In this document: piece by piece, positions 1-5,243 of the stretch
Position numbering within the stretch: position 1 is the first letter of the stretch
Layout: each line of letters starts with the position of its first letter
Origin: JAFCBV01 sp965370715
Lineage (GTDB): Archaea; EX4484-52; B79-G9
NCBI GenBank assembly: GCA_965370715.1
Contig: CBDUVQ010000020.1
Span: 1-12,501 of the forward strand
DNA: 12,501 nucleotides
Reading direction: 5' to 3'
Program-made: the position numbers and the translations under genes
The notes under the pieces: generated by a model
Databases searched by the model: none
Seen by the model: only the letters and a program-made list of their open reading frames with translations
What the model was told of the DNA's origin: nothing

Positions 1-643
1 TGATGTAGAGCGCGCCAACACCCATTGGCCCGTGGATTTTGTGTGAATTGATTGTAACTAAGTCTGCTTTTATTTCTTCAACATTAACAGGGATTTTTCC
101 ATAGGACTGCGCACAGTCAATATGAAAAAGTGCATTGCTGTTTGATTTTATGATTTCTCCGGCTTCCTTTATTGGCTCAATGGTTCCTATTTCATTGTTG
201 GCATGCATTATGCTTACAAGATTGGTGTCTTTGCGAAGGTTTTTTTCAAGTTCTGCGAGGTTGATAAATCCTTCCTTGTCTACGCCAAGATAGGTTACTT
301 CAAACCCTTCTTTTTCCAGCGCGGCAAATGCACTTAATACAAAAGGGTGTTCGATTTTTGTTGTGATGATGTGCCTGCCGCGCTCTGTGTTCGCACGGGC
401 AGCGCCGAGAATTGCGAGATTGTTTGATTCGGTCCCGCCTGATGTGAATATCAGCTCGTCAGGGGTTGCACCAATTGTTTTTGCAATTGACGCGCGCGAG
501 GCCTCAAGAGATTCTTTTGTTCTTTGGCCTAAAGTGTGCAAAGAGGACGCATTGCCGTATTCTTTCATATATTTTAGAACTGTTTCAGTAGCTTCAGGAC
601 ACACCTTCGTTGTGGCAGCGTTGTCAAGATATACATAATGCAT
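1..643 (-). CDS. Cysteine desulfurase (NifS/IscS family), C-terminal part outside the window
   Basis: A class V aminotransferase-fold PLP enzyme that takes sulfur from cysteine for Fe-S cluster or tRNA thiolation chemistry. The first 214 codons are present. The protein opens with MHYVYLDNAATT, the typical NifS/IscS start, followed by a GNASSLH segment, a TSGGTESNN cofactor-site motif, MHANNEIGTIEP, HIDCAQSYGK and SHKIHGPMGVGALY. The lysine of SHK, about residue 202, should be the Schiff-base lysine. The window edge cuts the gene before the catalytic cysteine loop, so IscS-like and SufS-like types cannot be told apart. The start at 643 is supported by a TATA box (665-672) about 25 bases upstream, which implies a leaderless mRNA. 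The YjbQ gene lies upstream on the same strand, but the separate TATA box suggests independent transcription. The family call is secure; the cellular partner is not visible. Confidence 0.95.
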   Translation of the reverse strand, partial: MHYVYLDNAATTKVCPEATETVLKYMKEYGNASSLHTLGQRTKESLEASRASIAKTIGATPDELIFTSGGTESNNLAILGAARANTERGRHIITTKIEHPFVLSAFAALEKEGFEVTYLGVDKEGFINLAELEKNLRKDTNLVSIMHANNEIGTIEPIKEAGEIIKSNSNALFHIDCAQSYGKIPVNVEEIKADLVTINSHKIHGPMGVGALYI

Positions 644-664
644 AATTTATAACAGCGTTATAAC

Positions 665-672
665 TTTATAAA
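665..672 (-). promoter_or_regulatory. TATA box of the cysteine desulfurase gene
   Basis: TTTATAAA, centred about 25 bases upstream of the ATG at 643. This is the usual TATA-to-start distance in archaea, so transcription should begin at or next to the start codon. Inferred from spacing only. Confidence 0.6.
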
Positions 673-677
673 TTTGA

Positions 678-1082
678 CTAAGAACTAAGATTTTCTGATA
701 AAGCAACCCAAACCTTTCTTTGCCGTGGGCCGTCAAATTCTGAGAAAAAAACTTTCTGCCAGGTACCTAGGGCAAGATGACTATCCTTTATTATTATATT
801 GACTGAGCTGCCCATCATACTTGATTTTATGTGCGCAGGGGAATTTCCTTCTGCGTGAGCATAGTTTTCATTGCCAGGCACAATGCGGGACAGCGCGCTT
901 AGAATATCTTTTTTTACATCAGGGTCTGCGCCTTCATTTATGGTAATGCCTGCTGTCGTGTGAGGCACAAAAGCTGTAAGAGTTCCTTCTTTAATTCCTG
1001 ACTTCAGAACTATTTTGGAAATCTCTGCTGATATGTCTACAAGTTCTTCTTTTTTATTGGTTTTTATGATGAATTCATGCAT
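678..1082 (-). CDS. YjbQ/UPF0047 family protein
   Basis: A 134-residue protein of the YjbQ (UPF0047) family, a compact enzyme-like fold found in bacteria and archaea. Some members have been reported to show weak thiamine-phosphate synthase activity; the physiological role is unsettled. Family motifs are in order: VPHTTAGITINEGADPDV (about residues 39-56), HAEGNSPAHIKSSMMGSS (about 76-93) and LGTWQ with DGPRQRKV near the C terminus. The conserved histidines of HTT and HAEGN sit in the expected active-site pocket. Length is normal for the family. The start at 1082 faces a divergent promoter region shared with the coiled-coil gene. No strong Shine-Dalgarno sequence is visible, so a short or absent leader is likely. 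Family assignment is firm, biochemical function is not. Confidence 0.93.
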   Translation of the reverse strand: MHEFIIKTNKKEELVDISAEISKIVLKSGIKEGTLTAFVPHTTAGITINEGADPDVKKDILSALSRIVPGNENYAHAEGNSPAHIKSSMMGSSVNIIIKDSHLALGTWQKVFFSEFDGPRQRKVWVALSENLSS

Positions 1083-1120
1083 AGTATCACAGTGAGGGCG
1101 CGCAGCAAAGCATAGTTAAC

Positions 1121-1145
1121 TATATATACGGAGAGCCTATATAAT
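1121..1145. promoter_or_regulatory. Divergent promoter region with two TATA-like boxes
   Basis: The 77-base gap between the YjbQ and coiled-coil genes holds TATATATA at 1121-1128 and TATATAAT at 1138-1145. The first is placed to serve YjbQ on the minus strand with a short leader, or the plus-strand gene with a start near 1150. The second lies only about 20 bases before the plus-strand ATGs. Which box serves which gene cannot be settled by eye. Confidence 0.5.
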
Positions 1146-1159
1146 ACTCTTTGAGATAT

Positions 1160-1666
1160 ATGATGAAACAAAAAACAGATGATGCACAGGATGATTTTGA
1201 GGTCGTTCCGCTTACTCCGCTGCGGCGCATTGAGAAAAGGCTGGACTCGATTGAGACAACAAAGACAACCCAAAACCTTGAGCGGTTTGTTGACAAGATT
1301 CTTGACATGGTTGAATTAAACCAAAAAATAGTTGATGAGGTTGTCAAGGCAAACCAGGGGCTTAGAGAGGATATGGCGGTTCTTATAGGCAAGATGAATG
1401 TTAATCAGGAAAGGCTGTCAGAATTTATAGGCATATTGCGTGATGCCAGCGAGTCAGAGTTTGAAGGCAACGATTCTAAAAGTATGGCTGATGCCATGAA
1501 GCCGTATTTTGAAAAGATGAATGAGGCAACATCAAAAACACTTGAAGTGAACAACACTCTTGCAGACACTCTTGCATCTCTTGACAGGAATGTGAGGAAG
1601 CTTGCTCCAAGTGCGTCTTCAGGTATCACATCATCAATTTTGGCTAGAAGGGCGACAAATGGATAA
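1160..1666 (+). CDS. Coiled-coil protein of unknown function
   Basis: A soluble 168-residue protein with no membrane segment or signal peptide that I can see. The acidic N terminus leads to a short conserved-looking motif VVPLTPLRRIEKRL and then long amphipathic helices rich in E, K, L and D (about residues 20-90 and 105-150), as expected for a coiled coil. The C-terminal tail is rich in serine and alanine (APSASSGITSSILARR). I do not recognise a named family. An in-frame TTG lies at 1151, but the two ATG codons at 1160 and 1163 are better starts; either could be used. The gene is monocistronic as far as can be seen: a TATA box follows it before the next gene. An elongated or oligomerising structural or adaptor protein is a guess from sequence character only. 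Confidence 0.75.
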   Translation: MMKQKTDDAQDDFEVVPLTPLRRIEKRLDSIETTKTTQNLERFVDKILDMVELNQKIVDEVVKANQGLREDMAVLIGKMNVNQERLSEFIGILRDASESEFEGNDSKSMADAMKPYFEKMNEATSKTLEVNNTLADTLASLDRNVRKLAPSASSGITSSILARRATNG

Positions 1667-1681
1667 TACACTGGCAGAAAA

Positions 1682-1726
1682 TTATATATAGTGGTTCTGC
1701 ATCTATATTATTGTCAAGGTGAGAGA
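1682..1726 (+). promoter_or_regulatory. TATA box and Shine-Dalgarno site for the membrane protein-pilin pair
   Basis: TTATATATA at 1682-1690 predicts a transcription start near 1712. The resulting leader contains AAGGTGAGAG (1717-1726), a good match to an archaeal Shine-Dalgarno site, about 8 bases before the ATG at 1733. This supports that ATG over the earlier in-frame ATG at 1691, which overlaps the TATA region. Confidence 0.6.
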
Positions 1727-1732
1727 GACATT

Positions 1733-1939
1733 ATGAAACTTGGAGCACGAAACATGGAGTGGCTTTTCATAGCTGCCTTGGTGGTCATTACAATCACTGA
1801 ATTTTTGATGCTCGGCGGAGGTATGATGTCTAGTACACCTCAGACAACAATGATTGCAATGGGCCTTCTCATGGTTTCTGCAGCACAGATCATAACCGCG
1901 ATACTTTTGATTAGGATATATGACAAATTGGATAAGTGA
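1733..1939 (+). CDS. Small two-helix membrane protein, copy 1
   Basis: A 68-residue protein with two predicted membrane helices, about residues 9-28 and 41-63, joined by a short loop (GGGMMSSTPQ). It ends in a charged IYDKLDK tail. No known family is recognised. It aligns without gaps over 56 residues with the protein at 3494-3685, at roughly 26 identical positions counted by eye. The shared core is MGLL, two variable residues, then SAAQI. The pilin-like gene starts 9 bases after its stop and has its own Shine-Dalgarno site (GAGGT), so the two are very likely one operon. The context suggests a role linked to the pilin-like protein, such as assembly or membrane anchoring, but this is inference. 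The start was chosen from the leader and ribosome binding site just upstream. Confidence 0.8.
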   Translation: MKLGARNMEWLFIAALVVITITEFLMLGGGMMSSTPQTTMIAMGLLMVSAAQIITAILLIRIYDKLDK

Positions 1940-1948
1940 GGTAATATT

Positions 1949-2422
1949 ATGAAAAAAATGAATACTATGTTTGGAAAAAGAAAAGGCATAACACCAGTTA
2001 TTGCTTTGGTTTTGCTTCTTATGATGACTGTTGCAGCAGCCGGGATGGCATATATATGGTTCCAGGATGTTCAGCAAGAGACACAGGATACTGTTAGTGA
2101 TAGCCTTGCAGAAAGGACCGGCCAAATGGCTGGTGCTGTTTCAATAGATGCTGTTTATGAGGATGCAGATATAACTCAAGTTGCGGTTCGAAACACAGGA
2201 AGCACAACATTTGCCACAGATGTTGTAGTTTATGCCGGAGCGGTACCATGTGTTGCTGCTACAGTTAACGCCCCTCAATCATCGGTTGTTGTTGCTTGTG
2301 CCGGGCAGCCTCTTGTTGATGGGATTGTCATACGTGCAATACCGCCACAAGGCACTGCCATATCAATAACATGTGATTACAGAGATGGAACTGTTGCAAC
2401 CGAAGACTACTGCGCACTCTAA
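1949..2422 (+). CDS. Archaeal type IV pilin-like protein with class III signal peptide
   Basis: A 157-residue secreted or surface protein. The N terminus has a short basic leader, KRKG followed by ITPVIALVLLLMMTVAAAG, the classic archaeal class III (pilin/archaellin) signal. Prepilin peptidase (PibD/EppA/FlaK type) would cleave after the glycine, about residue 13, leaving a hydrophobic assembly helix ending in AYIWFQD. The rest looks like a small beta-rich domain with NTGSTTF and conserved-type valine strands. Four cysteines in the C-terminal half (VPCVAA, VVACAGQ, ITCDYR, DYCAL) could form two disulfides outside the cell. GAGGT about 7 bases before the ATG is a Shine-Dalgarno site. It follows the two-helix membrane protein in one operon and is closed by a hairpin terminator. 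No pilus ATPase or platform gene is in the window, so a pilus subunit or a single anchored surface protein are both possible. Confidence 0.88.
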   Translation: MKKMNTMFGKRKGITPVIALVLLLMMTVAAAGMAYIWFQDVQQETQDTVSDSLAERTGQMAGAVSIDAVYEDADITQVAVRNTGSTTFATDVVVYAGAVPCVAATVNAPQSSVVVACAGQPLVDGIVIRAIPPQGTAISITCDYRDGTVATEDYCAL

Positions 2423-2440
2423 ATGTGCAGTATCTTTTTT
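2409..2440 (+). terminator. Hairpin and T-tract terminator after the pilin-like gene
   Basis: The left arm ACTGCGCAC (2409-2417) pairs with GTGCAGT (2425-2431) with a two-base bulge. Six T residues follow at 2435-2440. The hairpin overlaps the last codons of the pilin-like gene. T tracts are the main archaeal termination signal, so termination here is likely even without the stem. Confidence 0.55.
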
Positions 2441-2463
2441 AATTTCAGTAACACTCTAGTCTT

Positions 2464-3219
2464 ATGAATATTTCAGACATTGAGGTGTTTCTGGACAAGT
2501 ACCTGTCTGTAAAAAAGATACTTGATAGCTCCCAAAATGGTCTTCAGGTGAAAAGCAGGAAAAGGCAGGTTGAGCTTGCTGTATTTGCTGTGGACGCATG
2601 CATGGATGTATTTCTCAAGGCAAAAAAGCTCGGTGCCGAGCTTGTTGTAGTTCATCACGGCTTGTTTTGGGAAGGTGCAAAACTTGATGTATTTGCAAGG
2701 GAACGGATAAGATTTCTTCGAAAAAACAATATGGCCCTTTATGCTGCGCATTTACCGCTTGATATACACAAGGAAGTGGGCAACAACGCAGTTATTGCTG
2801 ATGCTATGGGCATAAAGAAAAGAAAGCCATTCGGCAGGTACGAGGGCGTTGCCTGTGGAGTAAGAGGGCAGCTGCCGAAAAGAATGGCTCAAAATGCTTT
2901 TCTTGAGCTTGTGGAAAGCCGTATCGGTGCTGTTGCATCAGCGCAGTTTTTTGGTCAAAAAAGTGTTAGGAATATTGGAATTGTAAGCGGAAGCGGCTCA
3001 TTTGCAATAGGGCAGATGAAACGAGCAGGCCTTGATACTCTTTTGTCAGGCGAGCCCAGACACGCTGCATATCACGATGCACTTGAGGCGCGTATTAACG
3101 CAGTATATGCAGGCCACTATGCAACAGAGCGTTTTGGTGTCATAGCGTTATCCGAAAAGCTTAAAAAAGAGTTTCCAGAACTTAGAACAAGGTTTATTGA
3201 AAGCCCGACGGGATTATGA
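2464..3219 (+). CDS. NIF3-family dinuclear metal protein
   Basis: A 251-residue protein of the NIF3/YbgI family, toroidal hexamers with a two-metal site per subunit. Bacterial members are often labelled GTP cyclohydrolase 1 type 2, but the reaction is unproven for most. Metal-ligand motifs are present: VVHHGLFW (His64, His65), AAHLPLD (His96, Asp100) and AGHYATERFGV (His218, Glu222). Length matches the short form without an inserted PII-like domain. The start ATG at 2464 is 41 bases after the pilin stop and has no clear Shine-Dalgarno site. A T-rich TTTTTTAA at 2435-2442 is about 25 bases upstream and could act as a weak TATA element. The stop codon overlaps the ferredoxin start by four bases (ATGA), so the two are translationally coupled. 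Family call is firm; substrate is unknown. Confidence 0.93.
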   Translation: MNISDIEVFLDKYLSVKKILDSSQNGLQVKSRKRQVELAVFAVDACMDVFLKAKKLGAELVVVHHGLFWEGAKLDVFARERIRFLRKNNMALYAAHLPLDIHKEVGNNAVIADAMGIKKRKPFGRYEGVACGVRGQLPKRMAQNAFLELVESRIGAVASAQFFGQKSVRNIGIVSGSGSFAIGQMKRAGLDTLLSGEPRHAAYHDALEARINAVYAGHYATERFGVIALSEKLKKEFPELRTRFIESPTGL

Positions 3220-3401
3220 TGAGTGTTTTTTCAGACCAAAGCAAATGCCTTGCATGTGGAGGGTGTGTTTCAGTCTGCCCGCAGGATGCATTGATTCTTT
3301 CTAACATGGCTGTTAAGTGTGACTCCAAAAAATGCAATGATTGTAAAATATGCGTTAAATTTTGTCCTGTCGGAGCTCTTAAGACTAAAACAAACCCGTA
3401 A
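3216..3401 (+). CDS. 2[4Fe-4S] ferredoxin
   Basis: A 61-residue electron carrier. Two cluster motifs are plain: CLACGGCVSVCP (cysteines near residues 11, 14, 17 and 21) and CNDCKICVKFCP (near 40, 43, 46 and 50). An extra cysteine near residue 35 precedes the second motif. In this fold each cluster is bound by the first three cysteines of one motif and the last cysteine of the other. Length is typical of small clostridial-type ferredoxins. The ATG overlaps the stop of the NIF3-family gene (ATGA), so it should be co-translated with it. Two ATG codons in a row leave the exact first residue uncertain by one. The redox partner is not visible in the window. Confidence 0.95.
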   Translation: MMSVFSDQSKCLACGGCVSVCPQDALILSNMAVKCDSKKCNDCKICVKFCPVGALKTKTNP

Positions 3402-3422
3402 AAGTTATATGTACTTAAATGA

Positions 3423-3464
3423 ATAGTTTATAAACTATATTATTCTTCATCAAATTCTATATAT
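3423..3464 (+). promoter_or_regulatory. Perfect 16-base palindrome around a TATA core, followed by a second TATA box
   Basis: ATAGTTTATAAACTAT at 3423-3438 is a perfect palindrome centred on TTTATAAA. A second box, TATATAT, lies at 3458-3464. The second box is 24 bases before an in-frame GTG (3485) and 33 bases before an ATG (3494) of the next gene. The palindrome may be an upstream promoter or a binding site for a dimeric regulator that competes with TBP; the latter is inference. Confidence 0.45.
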
Positions 3465-3493
3465 GAGCGCGCGCATCAATTTTAGTGATATAT

Positions 3494-3685
3494 ATGGTGT
3501 TTGAATCAAGAAGTAGTGAGAAGATATTGTTGGCTATGCTGGTGGCGCTCGTACTGCTTGGTTTTTTGGTGTTGTGGGGCGGCGTAGTATTTGGAACACC
3601 AAACGCAACTGTGATATCAATGGGTCTTCTGGTAATCTCTGCAGCACAGATTACAACTTTCTTGTTTTTGATGAAGATATATTAA
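3494..3685 (+). CDS. Small two-helix membrane protein, copy 2
   Basis: A 63-residue protein with two predicted membrane helices, about residues 9-30 and 38-61, and almost no soluble tail. It is a paralogue of the protein at 1733-1939: 56 residues align without a gap and about 26 are identical by eye, including GG, TP, MGLL and SAAQI. It ends at IY, where copy 1 has an extra charged tail. The start could be the ATG at 3494 or the in-frame GTG at 3485, which fits a leaderless start from the TATA box at 3458-3464 slightly better. The bases directly after its stop resemble the start of a pilin-like gene, mirroring the order seen at copy 1. Function is unknown. A link to pilin-like proteins is inferred from the duplicated arrangement. 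Confidence 0.75.
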   Translation: MVFESRSSEKILLAMLVALVLLGFLVLWGGVVFGTPNATVISMGLLVISAAQITTFLFLMKIY

Positions 3686-3687
3686 CG

Positions 3688-3735
3688 AATAGAAAAGGCA
3701 CGCCCGTAATTGTTGTTTGGGTTTCAAAAAAAAAC
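3688..3735 (+). pseudogene. Possible remnant of a pilin-like gene start
   Basis: Just after the stop of membrane protein copy 2, one frame reads NRKGTPVIVVW, close to the KRKGITPVIAL class III signal of the pilin-like protein at 1949. At the base level AGAAAAGGCA is identical, and the next bases match with a three-base gap. There is no start codon of its own, no leader of normal length, and the similarity stops at a poly-A stretch (3725-3733). The order, membrane protein then pilin signal, is the same as at 1733-2422. This may be the decayed second half of a duplicated pair. The match is short, so chance is not excluded. Confidence 0.3.
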
Positions 3736-3805
3736 AGTGTGTGGTTCTTGGAAATATATTTTTTAAAAGCAATATCATAAAATGGATTTTGTTTTTACTG
3801 GCTTC

Positions 3806-3813
3806 TATATATA
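3806..3813 (+). promoter_or_regulatory. TATA box of the 31-residue ORF
   Basis: TATATATA within TTCTATATATAGG, centred about 25 bases before the ATG at 3835. The TTCTATATAT core also occurs in the box before membrane protein copy 2. A second AT-rich candidate lies at 3752-3767. Confidence 0.5.
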
Positions 3814-3834
3814 GGCGCCTGCATAATAGAGTGC

Positions 3835-3930
3835 ATGGAAAACTGGCAGGCGCTCGCACTCAAAAAACAGATGCTGCTAAGCTCTTTTTTAATTAAGAAA
3901 CAGAAATCTTCTGAAGAAGATGAAGAGTAA
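3835..3930 (+). CDS. Candidate 31-residue protein from a leaderless mRNA
   Basis: A short ORF beginning MENWQALALKKQMLL and ending in KSSEEDEE. The N-terminal half could form an amphipathic basic helix; the tail is strongly acidic. No family is recognised. Support for it being a gene is the TATA box at 3806-3813 with leaderless spacing and the protein-like composition with a contrasting charged tail. It fills part of an otherwise empty gap of almost 300 bases between membrane protein copy 2 and the convergent HTH-CBS gene. Against it are its small size and inverted repeats overlapping its start, which could instead mean a structured RNA. A TTTTTT run at 3885-3890 lies inside the ORF. Existence as a protein is uncertain. 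Confidence 0.4.
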   Translation: MENWQALALKKQMLLSSFLIKKQKSSEEDEE

Positions 3931-3983
3931 ATTCTTGTTGTAGTTAAAGAAAACAATTTAATCCTTATGAGATATTAGGGATT

Positions 3984-4547
3984 TTATTTCTTGTGAGGCT
4001 CAAATATCTTGAATATATCTGCCTTTGTTATTATGCCGGAAATATTTTCATTTGCCATGACAAGTATTGCCGGGTTGTGCTGAAGAATTGATATGACTGT
4101 TGCAAGAGGAGTGTTCTCTCCGATGGTAGGGTATGCATCATCCATGATATCGCGTATCTTTACGGATGCAAGATCATGTTTTCCATCTGCAATCTTATCC
4201 AGTATTGATTTTTCAGAAATGCTTCCTGAAAGCAGATCTCCTGACATTACCGGAATTTGTGAGACATTAAACTTCTTCATGATTTCGATTGCGCGATAAA
4301 CCAGCTCGCTCTTCTGGACAGTCACAACGCGCCTTTTCATTATATCGCGCGCAACAGTGCTGTTTTTTGTTTCAAGAGCATCGAGAGTTTCAAATACCTT
4401 CTTGGCAGAAAGGTACGACGGCTCGCTGATACCTGATTCTACTTTTGCTATCAGGGATTGGGAGACTCCGCTTTTTTTGGCAAGATCTGCCTGAGTAATA
4501 TCAAGAAATTTTCGCCTTCTTTTTATTTCAGTTATAGGAGGGAACAC
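3984..4547 (-). CDS. HTH (Xre-type) regulator with two CBS domains
   Basis: A 187-residue predicted transcription regulator. Residues about 6-58 form an Xre/Cro-type helix-turn-helix (ITQADLAKKSGVSQSLIAKVESG as the helix pair, continuing into EPSYLSAKKVFETL). Residues about 66-118 and 128-185 are two CBS motifs (DIMKRRVVTV and IRDIMDDAYPTI starts; GIITKADIFK end), a pair that usually binds adenine nucleotides or similar ligands. HTH-CBS proteins of this order are common in archaea. The likely role is ligand-controlled DNA binding; the target is unknown. The start is a GTG at 4547: an in-frame TGA lies only two codons upstream, so no longer form is possible. GGTG just upstream may be a weak Shine-Dalgarno site. 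A TATA box at 4611-4618 predicts a leader of about 40 bases. The domain call is firm. Confidence 0.93.
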   Translation of the reverse strand: MFPPITEIKRRRKFLDITQADLAKKSGVSQSLIAKVESGISEPSYLSAKKVFETLDALETKNSTVARDIMKRRVVTVQKSELVYRAIEIMKKFNVSQIPVMSGDLLSGSISEKSILDKIADGKHDLASVKIRDIMDDAYPTIGENTPLATVISILQHNPAILVMANENISGIITKADIFKIFEPHKK

Positions 4548-4610
4548 AAATCAGCACCTGTACCAAACAATTCGTCTTTTGATGGTTATCGGCATGGAAC
4601 AACAGATAAT

Positions 4611-4618
4611 CTTATAAG
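4611..4618. promoter_or_regulatory. Palindromic TATA box between the HTH-CBS gene and the candidate RNA
   Basis: CTTATAAG reads the same on both strands. On the minus strand it predicts a start near 4589 for the HTH-CBS mRNA. On the plus strand it predicts a start near 4640, just where the structured region begins. It may serve both directions. Confidence 0.5.
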
Positions 4619-4639
4619 TGGGTGAGCGCCATAAATGTA

Positions 4640-4773
4640 TTGTGACTTACAACACAAAACGTCTCGGTGGGCGAAACAGGTCTTGCAGGGACATCCTGTA
4701 AATTATGATATTGTGGTTTCCGCCCATCCGAGCCCAAGTTCTTAACCAGCAAAAAACAGTTAACTATCTTTTT
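4640..4773 (+). ncRNA. Candidate structured RNA of unknown family
   Basis: A non-coding gap holds a strong hairpin. 4663-4677 (CTCGGTGGGCGAAAC) pairs with 4716-4732 over 15 pairs with two single-base bulges. Inside it, TTGCAGG (4683-4689) pairs with CCTGTAA (4695-4701) over a five-base loop. One of these pairs is G-U only if the plus strand is read, which favours plus-strand transcription. A small 5' hairpin (TTGTG 4640-4644 with CACAA 4653-4657) starts where the TATA box at 4611-4618 predicts transcription to begin. A weak stem (TTAAC 4742-4746 with GTTAA 4759-4763) followed by TTTTT at 4769-4773 could end it, overlapping the last bases of S26e in antisense. I looked for SRP RNA, RNase P RNA, tRNA, C/D and H/ACA signatures and saw none. 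The limits are inferred. Confidence 0.35.
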
Positions 4774-5063
4774 CCGCGTTTTCTGCCGCCCTGAATGCGC
4801 TGTCCGGTTCCTGTCCTGTGCTGGACAATTGAGCGGTGCCTTGCGCAGGCAGGACACGCATAGACCTTTTCCACAGTTGTAGAAACGTCTTGCCGATCTA
4901 CTTCTTTTCTGAGCAAAGGATCAGTTATACGAAACCCTCTTTGGGTCGTGAATGTTTTGTGGCGCGGCACAATTGTTCCGCAGAAACCGCATGAAACTGT
5001 GGATTGATGTCCTCGTCCGCCAGTTTGCTTGTGGCCCCTCTTATATGTTTTAATTTCAGGCAT
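4764..5063 (-). CDS. rps26e: Ribosomal protein S26e
   Basis: A 99-residue basic zinc-ribbon protein of the small ribosomal subunit, shared by eukaryotes and some archaea. It binds near the mRNA exit region by the 16S rRNA 3' end. Two cysteine pairs are visible, SCGFCG (residues 25 and 28) and YACPACARHRSIV (residues 70 and 73), the latter matching the conserved YxCxxCAxHxxxV block of S26e. The N-terminal GRGHQ and the basic C-terminal tail (GGRKRGKR) also fit. Length is typical. The ATG at 5063 is preceded by GGTGAT at 5068-5073, a full match to the anti-Shine-Dalgarno sequence, which fixes the start. A T6 tract on the minus strand at 4751-4756, just past the stop, probably ends transcription. 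It appears to be transcribed alone. Confidence 0.88.
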   Translation of the reverse strand: MPEIKTYKRGHKQTGGRGHQSTVSCGFCGTIVPRHKTFTTQRGFRITDPLLRKEVDRQDVSTTVEKVYACPACARHRSIVQHRTGTGQRIQGGRKRGKR

Positions 5064-5096
5064 TTAATCACCATCTTAATGTATTCAATTGACAGA

Positions 5097-5146
5097 ATAT
5101 CTCTCATTTTGAACAATAATGTGAATCAGAGAGATATGCTATCTCT
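5097..5146. repeat. Overlapping inverted repeats of an AGAGATAT motif
   Basis: ATATCTCTC at 5097-5105 is the exact inverse of GAGAGATAT at 5129-5137. The latter can instead pair at short range: AGAGATA (5130-5136) with TATCTCT (5140-5146) over a three-base loop. The middle copy thus has two competing partners. The site lies between the divergent S26e and small zinc-ribbon genes, upstream of both, so operator or leader-switch roles are possible but unproven. Confidence 0.5.
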
Positions 5147-5243
5147 TTCGTATCCAAGTTTTAAAAAAGAAATGCAATCAAGCCCACATTTTGGTGAAAA
5201 CTTATTAATGAGAGCCCCCAAATTATCAAAGAGGGGATACAAC

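Noticed and set aside
3574..3780. A 68-codon plus-strand frame overlapping membrane protein copy 2
   Set aside because: Its first half is the wrong frame of the membrane protein gene. Only the short RKGTPVI part is of interest, and it is reported as a possible pilin remnant.
4640..4773. SRP RNA, RNase P RNA or 5S rRNA in the HTH-CBS to S26e gap
   Set aside because: The conserved SRP S-domain loops and RNase P P4 elements are absent. A CCCATCC...AAGTT stretch recalls 5S rRNA, but spacing and helices do not fit.
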